A stretch of 64,000 bases of DNA, taken from the NCBI GenBank assembly GCA_963750395.1, contig CAVVQM010000015.1:62001-126000 (forward strand), in the 5' to 3' direction. Numbering within the stretch: the first letter of the stretch is position 1; each line of letters opens with the position of its first letter. Positions 43,575 through 52,842 of this stretch are shown piece by piece. The position numbers were made by a program, and so were the translations under genes. The notes beneath the pieces are model-generated. The model made no database searches. It was not told the origin of the DNA and was given only the letters and a program-made list of their open reading frames with translations. This DNA comes from JADJPO01 sp963750395 (GTDB lineage Bacteria; Actinomycetota; Actinomycetes; Actinomycetales; Kineosporiaceae).

Positions 43575-44924
43575 TTGGCCGCGGGGACGGCACGCGCCAC
43601 GACCGGGCGCACCGGGTCGCCCTCGGTCGTGTCGGGGACCGACCGCGACCGTTCGCACGCCGTGGTCTGGCTCGCCCGCCTGGAGTCGCCCCTGGCCGCC
43701 TACTACCTGATCCTCGGCGCGAGCGCCGCGTTGATCGCGATCGGGTTGGTGATGGTGCTGTCCAGCTCGAGCGTCGAGTCCTACGTGGACTCCGGCAATC
43801 CCTACGCTGTCTTCGCCAAGCAGGCGATCTTCGCGGCGCTGGGACTTCCGCTCGCCTTCGTGGCATCCCGCATGCCGGTGCGCTTCTGGCGTGCCGCGGC
43901 CTGGCCCGCGTTGTTCCTGGCGATCCTCGGTCTCATCGCGGTGGCCGCATTCGGAACCTCGGTCAACGGGAACCAGAACTGGATCGCGCTGGGGCCGGTG
44001 ACGCTGCAACCGTCCGAGGGCGCCAAGCTCGCCCTGGTCGTCTGGGCCGCCTCGGTGCTGGCCGGCAAGCAGTCCCTGCTCGGTCGGGTCTCCCACGTGG
44101 TGATCCCCGTGGTGCCGGGGGCGCTGATCCTGCTCGCGTTGGTGATGCTGGGTCATGACCTCGGCACCGCGTTGGTGCTCATCGGCGTGGTCGCCGGCCT
44201 GCTCTTCACCGCCGGCGCGCCGCTGCGGGTCTTCCTGGTCGGCGGCGCCGTGGCGGCCGGCGCCGTGGCGGCGCTCGTGATGACCAGCCCGAACCGGATG
44301 GCCCGTCTGGGTGCCTGGGCCGGCGAGGGGGAGTGCGACTACTACTCGGCCTGCTGGCAGCCCACCCACGGACTGTGGGGTCTGGCCACCGGAGGCTGGT
44401 GGGGGGTCGGTCTGGGTGCCAGCCGGGAGAAGTGGTCCTGGCTGCCCGAGGCCCACAACGACTACATCTTCTCCGTCATCGGCGAGGAGCTGGGGCTGGC
44501 CGGGACCCTGACCCTGCTCGTGCTGTTCGCCGCCCTCGGCATCGGCCTGTTCCGTCTCGTGCAGGCGAGCGACGACGTGTTCGTCAAGATCGCCACCGGT
44601 GGCGTGGTGGCGTGGGTGCTCGGTCAGGCGATCATCAACATCGGCACGGTGCTCGGCCTGCTCCCGGTCATCGGCCTGCCCCTGCCGCTGGTCTCCAGTG
44701 GTGGTTCGGCGCTGGTGACGACCATGATCGGGCTCGGTATGGTCCTCGGCTTCGCCCGTCGGGTCCCGGGTGCCCGGGAGGCCCTCGCAGCCCGGCCCGC
44801 GCTGGCCTGGCGCAGCGTCGCCGTGGTCCCGAGCAGGCTGCAGCAGACGCGCGGGCGCTCCGTGCGCACGGGGAGCCGTCAGGGTCGACCGGCTCGCCCC
44901 GGCGGTCCGGGCAGGTCGCGGTGA
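43575..44924 (+). CDS. ftsW: Peptidoglycan glycosyltransferase FtsW
   Basis: 449 residues from TTG 43575. SEDS family, ten helices. It polymerises lipid II at the septum together with FtsI. SSSSVESYVDSGNPY and VNGNQNWIALGPVTLQPSEGAK occur early; LGHDLGTALVL contains the conserved Asp; PEAHNDYIFSVIGEELGLAG and GLPLPLVSSGGSAL are the SEDS signatures. The C-terminal 60 residues are basic and polar, as in other actinobacteria. Overlaps murG by GTGA. Frame intact. Confidence 0.96.
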   Translation: MAAGTARATTGRTGSPSVVSGTDRDRSHAVVWLARLESPLAAYYLILGASAALIAIGLVMVLSSSSVESYVDSGNPYAVFAKQAIFAALGLPLAFVASRMPVRFWRAAAWPALFLAILGLIAVAAFGTSVNGNQNWIALGPVTLQPSEGAKLALVVWAASVLAGKQSLLGRVSHVVIPVVPGALILLALVMLGHDLGTALVLIGVVAGLLFTAGAPLRVFLVGGAVAAGAVAALVMTSPNRMARLGAWAGEGECDYYSACWQPTHGLWGLATGGWWGVGLGASREKWSWLPEAHNDYIFSVIGEELGLAGTLTLLVLFAALGIGLFRLVQASDDVFVKIATGGVVAWVLGQAIINIGTVLGLLPVIGLPLPLVSSGGSALVTTMIGLGMVLGFARRVPGAREALAARPALAWRSVAVVPSRLQQTRGRSVRTGSRQGRPARPGGPGRSR

Positions 44925-46054
44925 CTCTGTCCGTGCTGCTCGCCGGTGGCGGCACGACGGGGCACGTCGCGCCGCTGCTCTCGCTGGCCGACTGCCTGCG
45001 CCGACGGGACCCGTCGACCAGGGTCACGGTCCTGGGTACGGCGCAGGGGCTGGAGGCACGCCTCGTGCCGCAGGCGGGCTATCCGCTCGAGGTGGTGCCT
45101 CGGGTGCCGATGCCGCGCCGCCCCTCGACCGAGTTGCTCCGCCTTCCGGGGCGTCTGCGCGCCGCGATCGTCGCCGCCGGGCGGGCGATCGACTCCAGCG
45201 GTGCCGACGTCGTCGTCGGGTTCGGCGGGTACGTCTCGACCCCGGCCTACCTGGCGGCCAGGCGACGCGGCGTGCCGATCGTCGTCCACGAGGCCAATGC
45301 GCGGCCCGGCCTGGCGAACCGGGTCGGGGCGCGGCTCACCGAACACGTCGCCTGCGCCGTGCCGGGCACCCCACTGCCGGGGGCCACCGTCACGGGCATC
45401 CCGCTGCGACGGGACATCGCCACCGCCGACCTGACCGTCCTGCGGGAGGGGGCGCTCGCCCGGTTCGGGCTCTCCGCGCAGTACCGCACGCTGCTGGTCA
45501 CCGGCGGATCACTGGGTGCCCAACGGCTCAACACGACCTTCGCCGCCTGCGCGGGGTCTCTGCGCGAGGCGGGTGTCCAGGTGCTGCACCTGTGCGGGCG
45601 CGGCAAGAGTTCCGGACTGCCCGTCGATGCCGCCGTGCAGGAGTCGGACCCCTCGCCCCGCTACGTGGTGCGGGAGTACCTGGACGGGATGCAGGACGCG
45701 TTCGCGATCGCCGATCTGGTGGTGTGCCGCGCCGGGGCCGGAACCGTCGCCGAGGTGACCGCGCTGGGTCTGCCCGCGGTCTACGTGCCCCTGCCGATCG
45801 GCAACGGCGAGCAGCGACTCAACGCCGCCCCCGTCGTCGACGCCGGCGGAGGGATCATGGTCGCCGACGCCGACCTGACACCCGAATGGGTGAACACCGA
45901 ACTCATCGGACCCGCCGGACTGCTCACCGACCGGGATCGACTGGCCGAGATGGGCCGCGCCGCAGCGGGTTTCGGCATCCGGGACGGCGACGAGAGACTG
46001 GCCGACCTGGTCCTCGCCGCCGCGGGGCGAACCAGTGACGAGGCGGCCGGGTGA
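44921..46054 (+). CDS. murG: UDP-N-acetylglucosamine transferase MurG
   Basis: 377 residues from GTG 44921. Converts lipid I to lipid II on the cytoplasmic membrane face. GGGTTGHVAPLLSLAD near the N-terminus is the first glycine-rich loop; VGFGGYVSTPAYLAA, HEANARPGLANRVGAR, LVTGGSLGAQRLN, and the UDP-GlcNAc site CRAGAGTVAEVTALGLPAV with PLPIGNGEQRLNA are conserved. Intact frame; overlaps ftsW and murC by four bases each. Confidence 0.97.
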   Translation: MTLSVLLAGGGTTGHVAPLLSLADCLRRRDPSTRVTVLGTAQGLEARLVPQAGYPLEVVPRVPMPRRPSTELLRLPGRLRAAIVAAGRAIDSSGADVVVGFGGYVSTPAYLAARRRGVPIVVHEANARPGLANRVGARLTEHVACAVPGTPLPGATVTGIPLRRDIATADLTVLREGALARFGLSAQYRTLLVTGGSLGAQRLNTTFAACAGSLREAGVQVLHLCGRGKSSGLPVDAAVQESDPSPRYVVREYLDGMQDAFAIADLVVCRAGAGTVAEVTALGLPAVYVPLPIGNGEQRLNAAPVVDAGGGIMVADADLTPEWVNTELIGPAGLLTDRDRLAEMGRAAAGFGIRDGDERLADLVLAAAGRTSDEAAG

Positions 46055-47530
46055 GCGATCAGCCTGCGGCCGAGGAGGCCCCACCGGTGACGGACGTCGC
46101 ATCCCTGGGACGGGTCCACTTCATCGGCATCGGCGGAGTGGGCATGTCCGGTCTGGCCCGGATCCTGCTCGCCCGCGGGGTTCGCGTCTCCGGCAGTGAC
46201 TCACGCGCCTCGGCGGTCACCGAGGACCTGGCCGCACGGGGGGCCCTGGTTCACGTCGGGCACACCGCCGAGGCGGTCGCCGAGGTCGACACGGTGGTCG
46301 TCTCCTCCGCGATCCGGCCCGACAACCCGGAGTTGTCGGCCGCCCGGCAGGCGGACCTGCGTGTCCTGCATCGCTCCGAGGCGTTGGCCGCGCTGATGGC
46401 CGGGCGGCGGGCGGTGGCCGTCGCGGGCACGCACGGCAAGACCACCACGACAGCCATGACCACGGTGGCGCTTCGGCACTGCGGCGCGGACCCCTCGTTC
46501 GCGATCGGCGGCGAACTGACCGGGGTCGACCCGCGGGACGGGCAGCGCCCACGAGGGCACGGGGGACGTGTTCGTCGCCGAGGCCGACGAGTCCGACGGA
46601 TCGTTCCTCAGGTACCGGCCCACGGTCGCGGTGGTCACCAATGTCGAGCCGGACCACCTGGATCACTACGGGACCGAGGATGCGGTGCGGGAGGCGTTCG
46701 AGGCGTTCACCGACCGGATCGTCCCGGGCGGGGTCCTGATCGCCTGCGCCGACGACCCGGGCTCGCTCCGCCTGGCCGAGCGCCTGCGCCGCACCGGCGC
46801 CGTGGAGGTCCTCACCTATGGCGAGGCGGCGGGGGCCGACGTCCGGATGGGCCCGATCCGCACCGACGGTGGCGGTCTCGCCGTCCGGCTCGCCGCCCAG
46901 CGCTGGGACGCGGTCGAGGTGCGCCTGCCGCTGCCGGGAGCGCACAACGCAGCGAACGCCGCCGCCGCGTGGACGGTCGGGGCCTGGCTCGGGTTGGACG
47001 GTGAATGCCTGGCCGAGGGGCTGGCCCGCTACGGCGGCACCCGGCGCCGGTTCGAACTGAGGGGCGAGGTCGGCGGGGTCGCCGTCCGGGACGACTACGC
47101 TCACCACCCGACCGAGGTCGAGGCCCTGCTCCGGGCGGCGCGCGGTGCCACGAGCGGCAGGGTGCTGATCGTGTTCCAGCCCCACCTGTTCAGCCGCACG
47201 CGCATCTTCGCCGACCAGTTCGCCCGCGCGCTGGCCCTGGCCGACGAGGTGGTCGTGCTCGACGTGTACCCGGCGCGCGAGGAGCCCGAGCCCGGTGTCA
47301 CCGGGGAGTTGATCAGCTCTGCGGTGCCGCTGCCGGCCGAGCGGGTGGTGTATGCACCCCACGAGCAGGACGCGGTGACCGAGTTGGTCGACCGGGCACG
47401 TGCCGGCGATCTCGTGCTCACCGTCGGGGCGGGTGACGTCACCCGCCTCGGCCCCCAGGTGCTGGCGGGGCTGGCCGATCGACTGGGTCTGGGAGCCCGC
47501 CCGGCGGACGACGCGGGTGGGAGTCGCTGA
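46051..47530 (+). CDS. murC: UDP-N-acetylmuramate-L-alanine ligase MurC, frame disrupted once
   Basis: Adds L-alanine to UDP-MurNAc. About 493 codons from GTG 46051 (GTG 46087 is an alternative). VHFIGIGGVGMSGLARILL (N-terminal Rossmann loop), VSGSDSRAS, ATP loop VAVAGTHGKTTTTAMT, then in the next frame EADESDGSFLRYRP, NVEPDHLDHYG and RDDYAHHPTEVEALL. An extra G in the run at 46540-46542 breaks the frame; the corrected join reads GSAHEGTGDVFVAEADESD. Ends at TGA 47528-47530, sharing a base with the ftsQ ATG. Confidence 0.93.
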
Positions 47531-48384
47531 TGGCTCGCTCGAGCGCGCCGGCCCCGGCACGGCGTGCAGCGTCCGGCGGGACCGCCGAACGCTTCGCGGC
47601 ACGCGTCCGCTCGCGGCGTCGGCGCCGGCTGGCCGTCATCGTGGCGTCGTGCCTGGTGGTGACCGGGCTGATCTGGCTGACGCTGTTCTCCCCCTATCTG
47701 GTCCTGGACCGGATCCGGATCACCGGCACCGATCGGGTGCCCGTCGCCCAGGTCAGCGCGATCGTGGACAGCGAACGTGGCCGCCCGATGGTGCTGCTCG
47801 ATCCGTCGGCGGTGTCCGGACGGGTCGAGGAGCTGCCGCTGGTCGAATCGGTCCAGGTGCGGCGGCACTGGCCGGCCACCATGACCGTCGAGATCACCGA
47901 ACGCGTCCCGGTCGCCGCGGTACCGGCCGGTGGCGGCCGGTACCGGCTCGTCGACGAGGACGGGGCCGAGGTCGAGACCGTCGCCGACCGCCCGGCCGCG
48001 CTGCCCTTCCTCGAGGTCGACCTGAATGGGCGGCCGGCCTCGGCAGCGGCGCTGCGGACGGCGCTGGCAGTGCTGTCCGGGTTGCCCGAGACCGTTCGGG
48101 CGCGTCTGGTCGGGGCGGGTGCGACGTCTGCGGACGGCGTCTGGTTGCGAATGACCCCCGCTCCCAAGACCGCCGCGGACGCGTCCCAGGCCGGGGACGC
48201 CCCCTCGAGCAACGAGAGCCCGGCCACCGGCCGGGGCAAGGCCTTCAAGGTGGTCTGGGGCGATTCCTCGCAGGCGACGAGGAAGGCAGAGGTGCTCGAC
48301 CTGCTGATCGCCGCGTCCGGACCGGACGGCGCCTCGACCTATGACGTGAGCGCGCCGGACAAGCCGGCGGTCGACCCTCGCTGA
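47530..48384 (+). CDS. ftsQ: Cell division protein FtsQ
   Basis: 284 residues from ATG 47530. Basic cytoplasmic N-terminus, one helix (about 37-57, VIVASCLVVTGLIWLTLF), then a POTRA domain (LDRIRITGTDRVPVAQVSAI) and the FtsQ beta domain (VRRHWPATMTVEITERVPVA). It scaffolds FtsL and the other septal proteins. The last 90 residues are polar. The stop lies in an 18-bp tandem duplication that supplies a second in-frame TGA. Confidence 0.93.
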   Translation: MARSSAPAPARRAASGGTAERFAARVRSRRRRRLAVIVASCLVVTGLIWLTLFSPYLVLDRIRITGTDRVPVAQVSAIVDSERGRPMVLLDPSAVSGRVEELPLVESVQVRRHWPATMTVEITERVPVAAVPAGGGRYRLVDEDGAEVETVADRPAALPFLEVDLNGRPASAAALRTALAVLSGLPETVRARLVGAGATSADGVWLRMTPAPKTAADASQAGDAPSSNESPATGRGKAFKVVWGDSSQATRKAEVLDLLIAASGPDGASTYDVSAPDKPAVDPR

Positions 48385-48414
48385 GGAGTCCCCGGCCGCT
48401 GAGGAGTCTCCAGC
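48379..48414. repeat. 18-bp tandem duplication across the ftsQ stop codon
   Basis: CGCTGAGGAGTCCCCGGC is followed directly by CGCTGAGGAGTCTCCAGC (16 of 18 identical). Both contain TGA, and because the unit is 18 bp the second stop is in the ftsQ frame. Confidence 0.88.
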
Positions 48415-48500
48415 GCGGGTACTCTGTGTGTTCAAATCGGTTCTCTCCGTGACATTCTTTTTCACGGTCCCCGGGCGTGGCGCACGAGCCGGTTCCGGGC

Positions 48501-48520
48501 CCTGAGCATGTTGGCTCAGG
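48501..48520 (+). terminator. Possible hairpin between ftsQ and ftsZ
   Basis: CCTGAGC-ATGTTG-GCTCAGG, a 7-bp stem. A second weaker stem (CCGTGA/TCACGG, 48447-48467) with a T-rich loop lies just upstream. Either could partly end dcw transcripts ahead of the separate ftsZ promoter. No U-tract follows the main stem. Confidence 0.4.
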
Positions 48521-48547
48521 CCGGGCGCCGACACGCCCATCCGGTCG

Positions 48548-48576
48548 TTGAATCGCCCTGGGGGCGACCGTACGGT
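48548..48576 (+). promoter_or_regulatory. Candidate ftsZ promoter
   Basis: TTGAAT (48548-48553), 17-bp spacer, TACGGT (48571-48576). A perfect TTGACA at 48594-48599 lies further on, without a good -10. ftsZ having its own promoters in the ftsQ-ftsZ gap is common in actinobacteria. Confidence 0.5.
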
Positions 48577-48607
48577 CACTGCCATCGACGTAGTTGACAT
48601 AACTATG

Positions 48608-48624
48608 ACCCTCAACTTGAGGGT
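48608..48624. promoter_or_regulatory. 17-bp perfect palindrome upstream of ftsZ
   Basis: ACCCTCAA-C-TTGAGGGT, 8-bp arms around a single base. It lies 58 bp before the ftsZ GTG. The symmetry suggests a protein-binding operator; as RNA it could hardly fold with a one-base loop. Confidence 0.65.
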
Positions 48625-48681
48625 GAGACTTTGAGTAGCCGGGGGACCGGGGTCGAGATCGGCGAGCGAGAGGCACCCGAC

Positions 48682-50136
48682 GTGGCAGCACCGCAGAACT
48701 ATCTGGCAGTCATCAAGGTCGTCGGCATCGGCGGCGGCGGTGTCAATGCCGTCAATCGCATGATCGAGGTGGGACTCAAGGGGGTTGAGTTCATAGCCAT
48801 CAACACCGACGCGCAGGCGCTGTTGATGAGCGACGCCGACGTGAAGCTCGACGTCGGTCGTGAACTCACCCGTGGTCTCGGTGCCGGGGCGGACCCCGAG
48901 GTGGGTCGCAAGGCGGCGGAGGACCACACCGAGGAGATCGAGGAGGTCCTCAAGGGGGCCGACATGGTCTTCGTCACGGCGGGTGAGGGCGGAGGCACCG
49001 GTACCGGGGGTGCGCCGGTCGTGGCCCGGATCGCCCGCTCGCTCGGCGCCCTCACGATCGGTGTCGTGACGCGCCCGTTCACGTTCGAGGGTCGTCGCCG
49101 GGCCACGCAGGCGGACTCGGGGATCACCTCGCTGCGCGAAGAGGTCGACACGCTCATCACCATCCCCAACGACCGGCTGCTGTCCATCAGCGACCGGCAG
49201 GTGAGCGTGCTGGATGCCTTCCGCTCCGCGGACCAGGTGCTGCTCTCCGGCGTCCAGGGCATCACCGACCTGATCACCACCCCCGGTCTGATCAACCTGG
49301 ACTTCGCCGACGTCAAGTCGGTCATGCAGGGGGCGGGCAGCGCCCTGATGGGTATCGGCTCCGCCCGCGGTGACGATCGCGCCGTCCAGGCCGCCGAGAC
49401 CGCCATCTCCTCACCACTGCTCGAAGCCAGCGTCGAGGGCGCCCACGGCGTGCTTCTCTCGATCCAGGGCGGATCCGATCTGGGGCTGTTCGAGATCAAC
49501 GAGGCGGCGCGACTCGTGCAGGAGGCCGCCCACCCGGAGGCCAACATCATCTTCGGTGCGGTGATCGACGACGCGCTGGGCGACGAGGTCAGGGTCACGG
49601 TGATCGCGGCCGGATTCGACGGGGGAGCCCCCACCCGCCGGCGCGACGACCGCGCACTGGGTCAGATCTCGGGCCGCAGCATGGAAGCCACCGACACCGG
49701 CGCCACCGCCCCGGCGACCCGCCGTGATCCCATGCCGGCGCAGGCGGCGGCGATCGCCTCGAACGGCTCGGGCGCTCTGGGCTCACTGCCCGAACCGGAG
49801 CCCGCCACCGCGCGGGCGCAGCGGCCGCAGCCGCTGGACGCCGAGCCGTACGGTGAGCGGTCGGTCGGCACCCCCACGGTGGCCGAACCGGTGACCCGGT
49901 TCTCCGGGGCCAGGGCCGCGGCCGCGGACCCCGCTGAGCGCACCGACGCCGCCTCGAACGGGGCCGCCGAGTCCGCATCGGCCGCGTCGGCCCGCGCAGA
50001 ACCGGCGCGCTCGGAGGAGGGGCCCTCGGCCCAGCCCCGGTCGGTCGACCTGTCCGCCGATCGCCCGGTCCGGACCCCGAGCCGTTCCACGTTCCCACTC
50101 GACGACGACCTCGACATCCCCGACTTCCTGAAGTAA
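48682..50136 (+). CDS. ftsZ: Cell division protein FtsZ
   Basis: 484 residues from GTG 48682, chosen because VAAPQNYLAVIKVVGIGGGG matches the usual actinobacterial N-terminus; AGAGG lies 8 nt upstream, and the TTG at 48631 would add 17 unrelated residues. Tubulin-like GTPase: GEGGGTGTGGAPV signature, NTDAQAL, synergy loop NLDFADVKSVM. An Ala/Pro-rich linker of about 150 residues ends with the C-terminal peptide DDDLDIPDFLK, which binds SepF and FtsW in actinobacteria. Frame intact. pgeF begins in the stop codon. Confidence 0.97.
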   Translation: MAAPQNYLAVIKVVGIGGGGVNAVNRMIEVGLKGVEFIAINTDAQALLMSDADVKLDVGRELTRGLGAGADPEVGRKAAEDHTEEIEEVLKGADMVFVTAGEGGGTGTGGAPVVARIARSLGALTIGVVTRPFTFEGRRRATQADSGITSLREEVDTLITIPNDRLLSISDRQVSVLDAFRSADQVLLSGVQGITDLITTPGLINLDFADVKSVMQGAGSALMGIGSARGDDRAVQAAETAISSPLLEASVEGAHGVLLSIQGGSDLGLFEINEAARLVQEAAHPEANIIFGAVIDDALGDEVRVTVIAAGFDGGAPTRRRDDRALGQISGRSMEATDTGATAPATRRDPMPAQAAAIASNGSGALGSLPEPEPATARAQRPQPLDAEPYGERSVGTPTVAEPVTRFSGARAAAADPAERTDAASNGAAESASAASARAEPARSEEGPSAQPRSVDLSADRPVRTPSRSTFPLDDDLDIPDFLK

Positions 50137-50878
50137 TGATCCGGGCCGGGGCCGATCTCGGACCCGGCGTCCTGGCCGGGTTCACCTCCTCGGCAGAGGG
50201 CAACCTCGGGCTGCACGTCGGCGACGTCGCCGGGTCCGTGGCCGATCGGCGCCGGGCACTGGCCGCCGCCCTGGGTGTGCCCGTGCTGTTCGCGCGACAG
50301 GTGCACGGCGCCACGGCCCGATCCGTCGACGATCTCGATCCAGCGGTGGTCCGCGATGCGGCCGCCCTGGATCTGTGGCCGCAGGACGGGGCGGACGCCC
50401 TGGTCACGACGCGCGCCGATCGCGGGCTCGGCGTCCTGGTCGCGGATTGCGTCCCCGTTCTGCTCGCCGATCCCGCGGCCCCGGTGGTCGCCGTGGCCCA
50501 TGCGGGCCGTGTCGGGTTGCTCGACGGGGTGCTGTCGGGGGTGCTCGAGGCGATGCGTGATCGCGGGTGCCGAGACCGAGCGAATCCGGGCGGCACTCGG
50601 TCCCAGCGGCGGGCCCGTGCTGCTATGAGGTGCCGGCCGAGATGGCCGAGCATGCCGTGGCCCGGATTCCCGCGATGGGGGCGACCACGCGTCGGGGCAC
50701 GGCCGCGCTGGATCTGCGGGCCGGGTGCCGGGCCGTGCTGACCGCGGCCGGGGTTCGCGACGTCGTCGAGGTCGGTGGCTGCACGATCGAGGACGAGAGC
50801 CGTTCTCTCACGCCATCGCGCGGGCCGGGGGCCGGCCCGATGGGCCGGTTCGCCGGCGTGGTACGACTCCTGCCATGA
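50136..50878 (+). CDS. pgeF: YfiH/PgeF-type multicopper-fold protein, frame disrupted at four sites
   Basis: About 247 codons, ATG 50136 within the ftsZ stop (TAATG). Motifs of the YfiH family: ARQVHGATA with the first His, VADCVPVLLAD with the Cys, VAHAGRVGLLDG with the second His, and RFAGVVRLL at the end. The family removes misincorporated L-Ser from UDP-MurNAc or acts on purine nucleosides; both have been reported. Frame breaks: extra bases near 50566, 50612 and 50839, a missing base near 50801. Corrected, it reads RGAETERIRAALGPS, GPCCYEVPAEMAEHAV and MGRFAGVV in one frame to 50878. The placement right after ftsZ is as in M. tuberculosis Rv2149c. Confidence 0.85.
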
Positions 50879-51629
50879 CGACGCCGTCGGACGTCCCCGC
50901 CGGAGGTGGCACGCCGGCGGGACGAGATCGCCGCAGGCCTGGACGCCGTCCGCGAGCGCGTGGCCGGAGCCTGCGCGGCGGCCGGGCGCCGTCCGGAGCA
51001 GCTGACTCTGGTGGTCGTGACCAAGACTGCATCCCGTGACCGACCTGTCGCGCTCGCCGACCTCGGCGTGCGGGACATCGGGGAGAGCCGGGAGCAGGAG
51101 GCCACCGCCAAGCACGCCGCGCTGGCCTCCGCGTCGGGGGCCGCGAGCGAACTGGTCTGGCACTTCATCGGCCGGCTGCAGTCGAACAAGTGCCCGCCGC
51201 GTGGCCCGAATCGCCGATGTCGTGCACTCGGTGGACCGGGTCGGGCTGCTCGCGCCGCTCGGGCAGGGAGCCGCGTGAGGCAGGCCGCAGAGTCGAGGTC
51301 CTCATCCAGGTCAGCCTGGACGGCGACCCGACACGGGGTGGCGTCCCGGTCCCGACGGCCCGGACCGACTGCTGAGACTCGCCGAGGCGGCCGCGGCCGT
51401 GGACGCCTCGTGGCTGCGGGGGCTGATGGCCGTGCGCCCCACGTGACGCCGACCCGGAGGGGGCCTTCTCCGTACTGCCTGCGATGAGCCGCCGCTGCGC
51501 GCCGAACACCCGTCTGCGGAGCTCATCTCGGCCGGTATGAGTGGCGACCTGGAGGCCGCGGTCGCGGCCGGCGCGACACACCTGCGTGTCGGCAGCGCGA
51601 TACTCGGTGCTCGACCTCTGCTCGGGTAA
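50875..51629 (+). CDS. yggS: YggS-family pyridoxal phosphate homeostasis protein, frame disrupted at eight sites
   Basis: PLP-binding TIM-barrel protein that buffers vitamin B6; ATG 50875 overlaps the preceding stop. Segments, each in some frame: RRRDEIAAGLDAVRERVAGA, LTLVVVTKT (Lys binding PLP), DIGESREQEATAKHAAL, WHFIGRLQSNK, VARIADVVHSVDRVGLL, VEVLIQVSLDGDP, and GMSGDLEAAVAAGATHLRVG near the end. Extra bases near 50902, 51029, 51192, 51273 and 51434; missing bases near 51053, 51347 and 51495. The eight corrections bring the frame exactly to TAA 51627-51629. This is the densest cluster of breaks in the window. The order ftsZ-pgeF-yggS-sepF is the normal one. Confidence 0.85.
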
Positions 51630-51702
51630 CGTCGCGACTGAGGGTGGCCGAGGCGGTGCACCGAGGTGACGAGACACCGTCGAACCGATGCAAGGAGTAG
51701 CG

Positions 51703-52266
51703 ATGGGCGGCGCATTGCGCAAGACCATGGTCTACCTGGGGTTGGCCGAGGACGACGATCGGTACGACGCGTACGACGTGGACGAGGACTTCCCGGACGA
51801 CGAACTCGTTCGCGATGAGGAGACCGGTCAGCGGTACGCCGGTGCCGAGCCCGTCGGACGGGAGTCCCGGACGGATCTCGATGTTCTTGATGAGCCGCGT
51901 CAGGAGAGACGTGCCGCCGTGACCCCGATCAGTCGTGCGCAGGTCGCGCGCGTCGTTCACAGCAGCCCCCGGGCGGAACGGACCGAGTTGCATCGCATCT
52001 CGACGATTCACCCCCGTACGTACAACGAGGCCAAGACCATCGGTGAGGCGTTCCGCGCCGGCACTCCGGTGATCATGAACCTGACCGACATGGACGACGC
52101 GGACGCCAAGCGGCTCGTCGACTTCGCCGCCGGTCTGGTGTTCGGCCTTCACGGTGCGATCGAGAGGGTGACCAGCAAGGTCTTCCTGTTGTCCCCGGCG
52201 GACGTCGAGGTCTCCCCGGCCGAGAAGGTCAAGGTTCCCGAACGGACCTTCTTCAATCAGAGCTGA
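51703..52266 (+). CDS. sepF: Cell division protein SepF
   Basis: 187 residues. ATG 51703 is chosen over ATG 51688 because AAGGAG lies between them, 5 nt before 51703. An amphipathic N-terminus (MGGALRKTMVYLGLAEDDD) tethers to the membrane; residues 20-85 are acidic linker; the SepF domain (about 95-180) contains ELHRISTIHPRTYNEAKTIG and VIMNLTDMDDADAKRLVDFA. SepF is the membrane anchor of FtsZ where FtsA is absent, and no ftsA is seen here. The stop lies in a 16/17-bp tandem duplication. Confidence 0.94.
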   Translation: MGGALRKTMVYLGLAEDDDRYDAYDVDEDFPDDELVRDEETGQRYAGAEPVGRESRTDLDVLDEPRQERRAAVTPISRAQVARVVHSSPRAERTELHRISTIHPRTYNEAKTIGEAFRAGTPVIMNLTDMDDADAKRLVDFAAGLVFGLHGAIERVTSKVFLLSPADVEVSPAEKVKVPERTFFNQS

Positions 52267-52283
52267 GCTTCAATCAAAGCTGA
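52251..52283. repeat. 16-bp tandem duplication across the sepF stop codon
   Basis: CTTCAATCAGAGCTGA (52251-52266), one base, then CTTCAATCAAAGCTGA (52268-52283): 15 of 16 identical, 17-bp period. Both end in TGA; the second is out of frame with the first. Confidence 0.88.
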
Positions 52284-52401
52284 GGCGACCGGCACGGGTC
52301 GACCGGCCCGGGCGTTGTCGTGGTCATGCACGGAATCGTCAGGCATCGTCTCCGTGACGCACTATTGACCCACGCCCTGTCCGCTGTCGAACGGATCCGC
52401 C

Positions 52402-52683
52402 GTGCAGTTAGTCCTGAACCTGCTCCAGTTCGTCGTCTTCCTGTTCCTGCTGGCCCTGATCGGCAGGCTGATCATCGACTGGATCCAGGCCTTTGCCAGG
52501 GATTGGCGCCCCAGTGGACCGATCCTGGTCGTGGCCGAGGGTGTGTATTCGGTCACGGACCCGCCGCTGAGGGCGCTTCGTCGCGTTATCCCACCCCTTC
52601 GGCTTGGATCGGTCCAAATCGACCTGGCCTTCACAGTCCTGTTCGTCCTGGTTCTCATCCTGTGGAGGTTGTTGCAGGCGTGA
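52402..52683 (+). CDS. YggT family membrane protein
   Basis: 93 residues from GTG 52402. Two helices (about 2-23 and 72-92) flank DWIQAFARDWRPSGPILVVAEGVYSVTDPP in part; the TDPPLRALRRVIPP segment is the YggT family hallmark. It normally lies between sepF and divIVA in actinobacteria (Rv2146c). Thought to take part in membrane or envelope function; not defined. No Shine-Dalgarno is seen. Confidence 0.9.
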   Translation: MQLVLNLLQFVVFLFLLALIGRLIIDWIQAFARDWRPSGPILVVAEGVYSVTDPPLRALRRVIPPLRLGSVQIDLAFTVLFVLVLILWRLLQA

Positions 52684-52842
52684 CTGGTGATGGACTCACG
52701 CGTCCCGACCACCTACGGTGCGGTGTGCGTCGCACGAGTGGCGCATCGCCGACCCGCTCAGTTCGTTGCTCACGGTCGGCATCCGATACGGTGACACGGC
52801 GATGCCGCACCACCTACCGAGTCTCTCCCGCGAGGTGACCAC

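Noticed and set aside
52766..52792. wag31 promoter TTGCTC/TACGGT
   Set aside because: The spacer is only 15 bp and the -35 match is poor; not strong enough to list as a feature.
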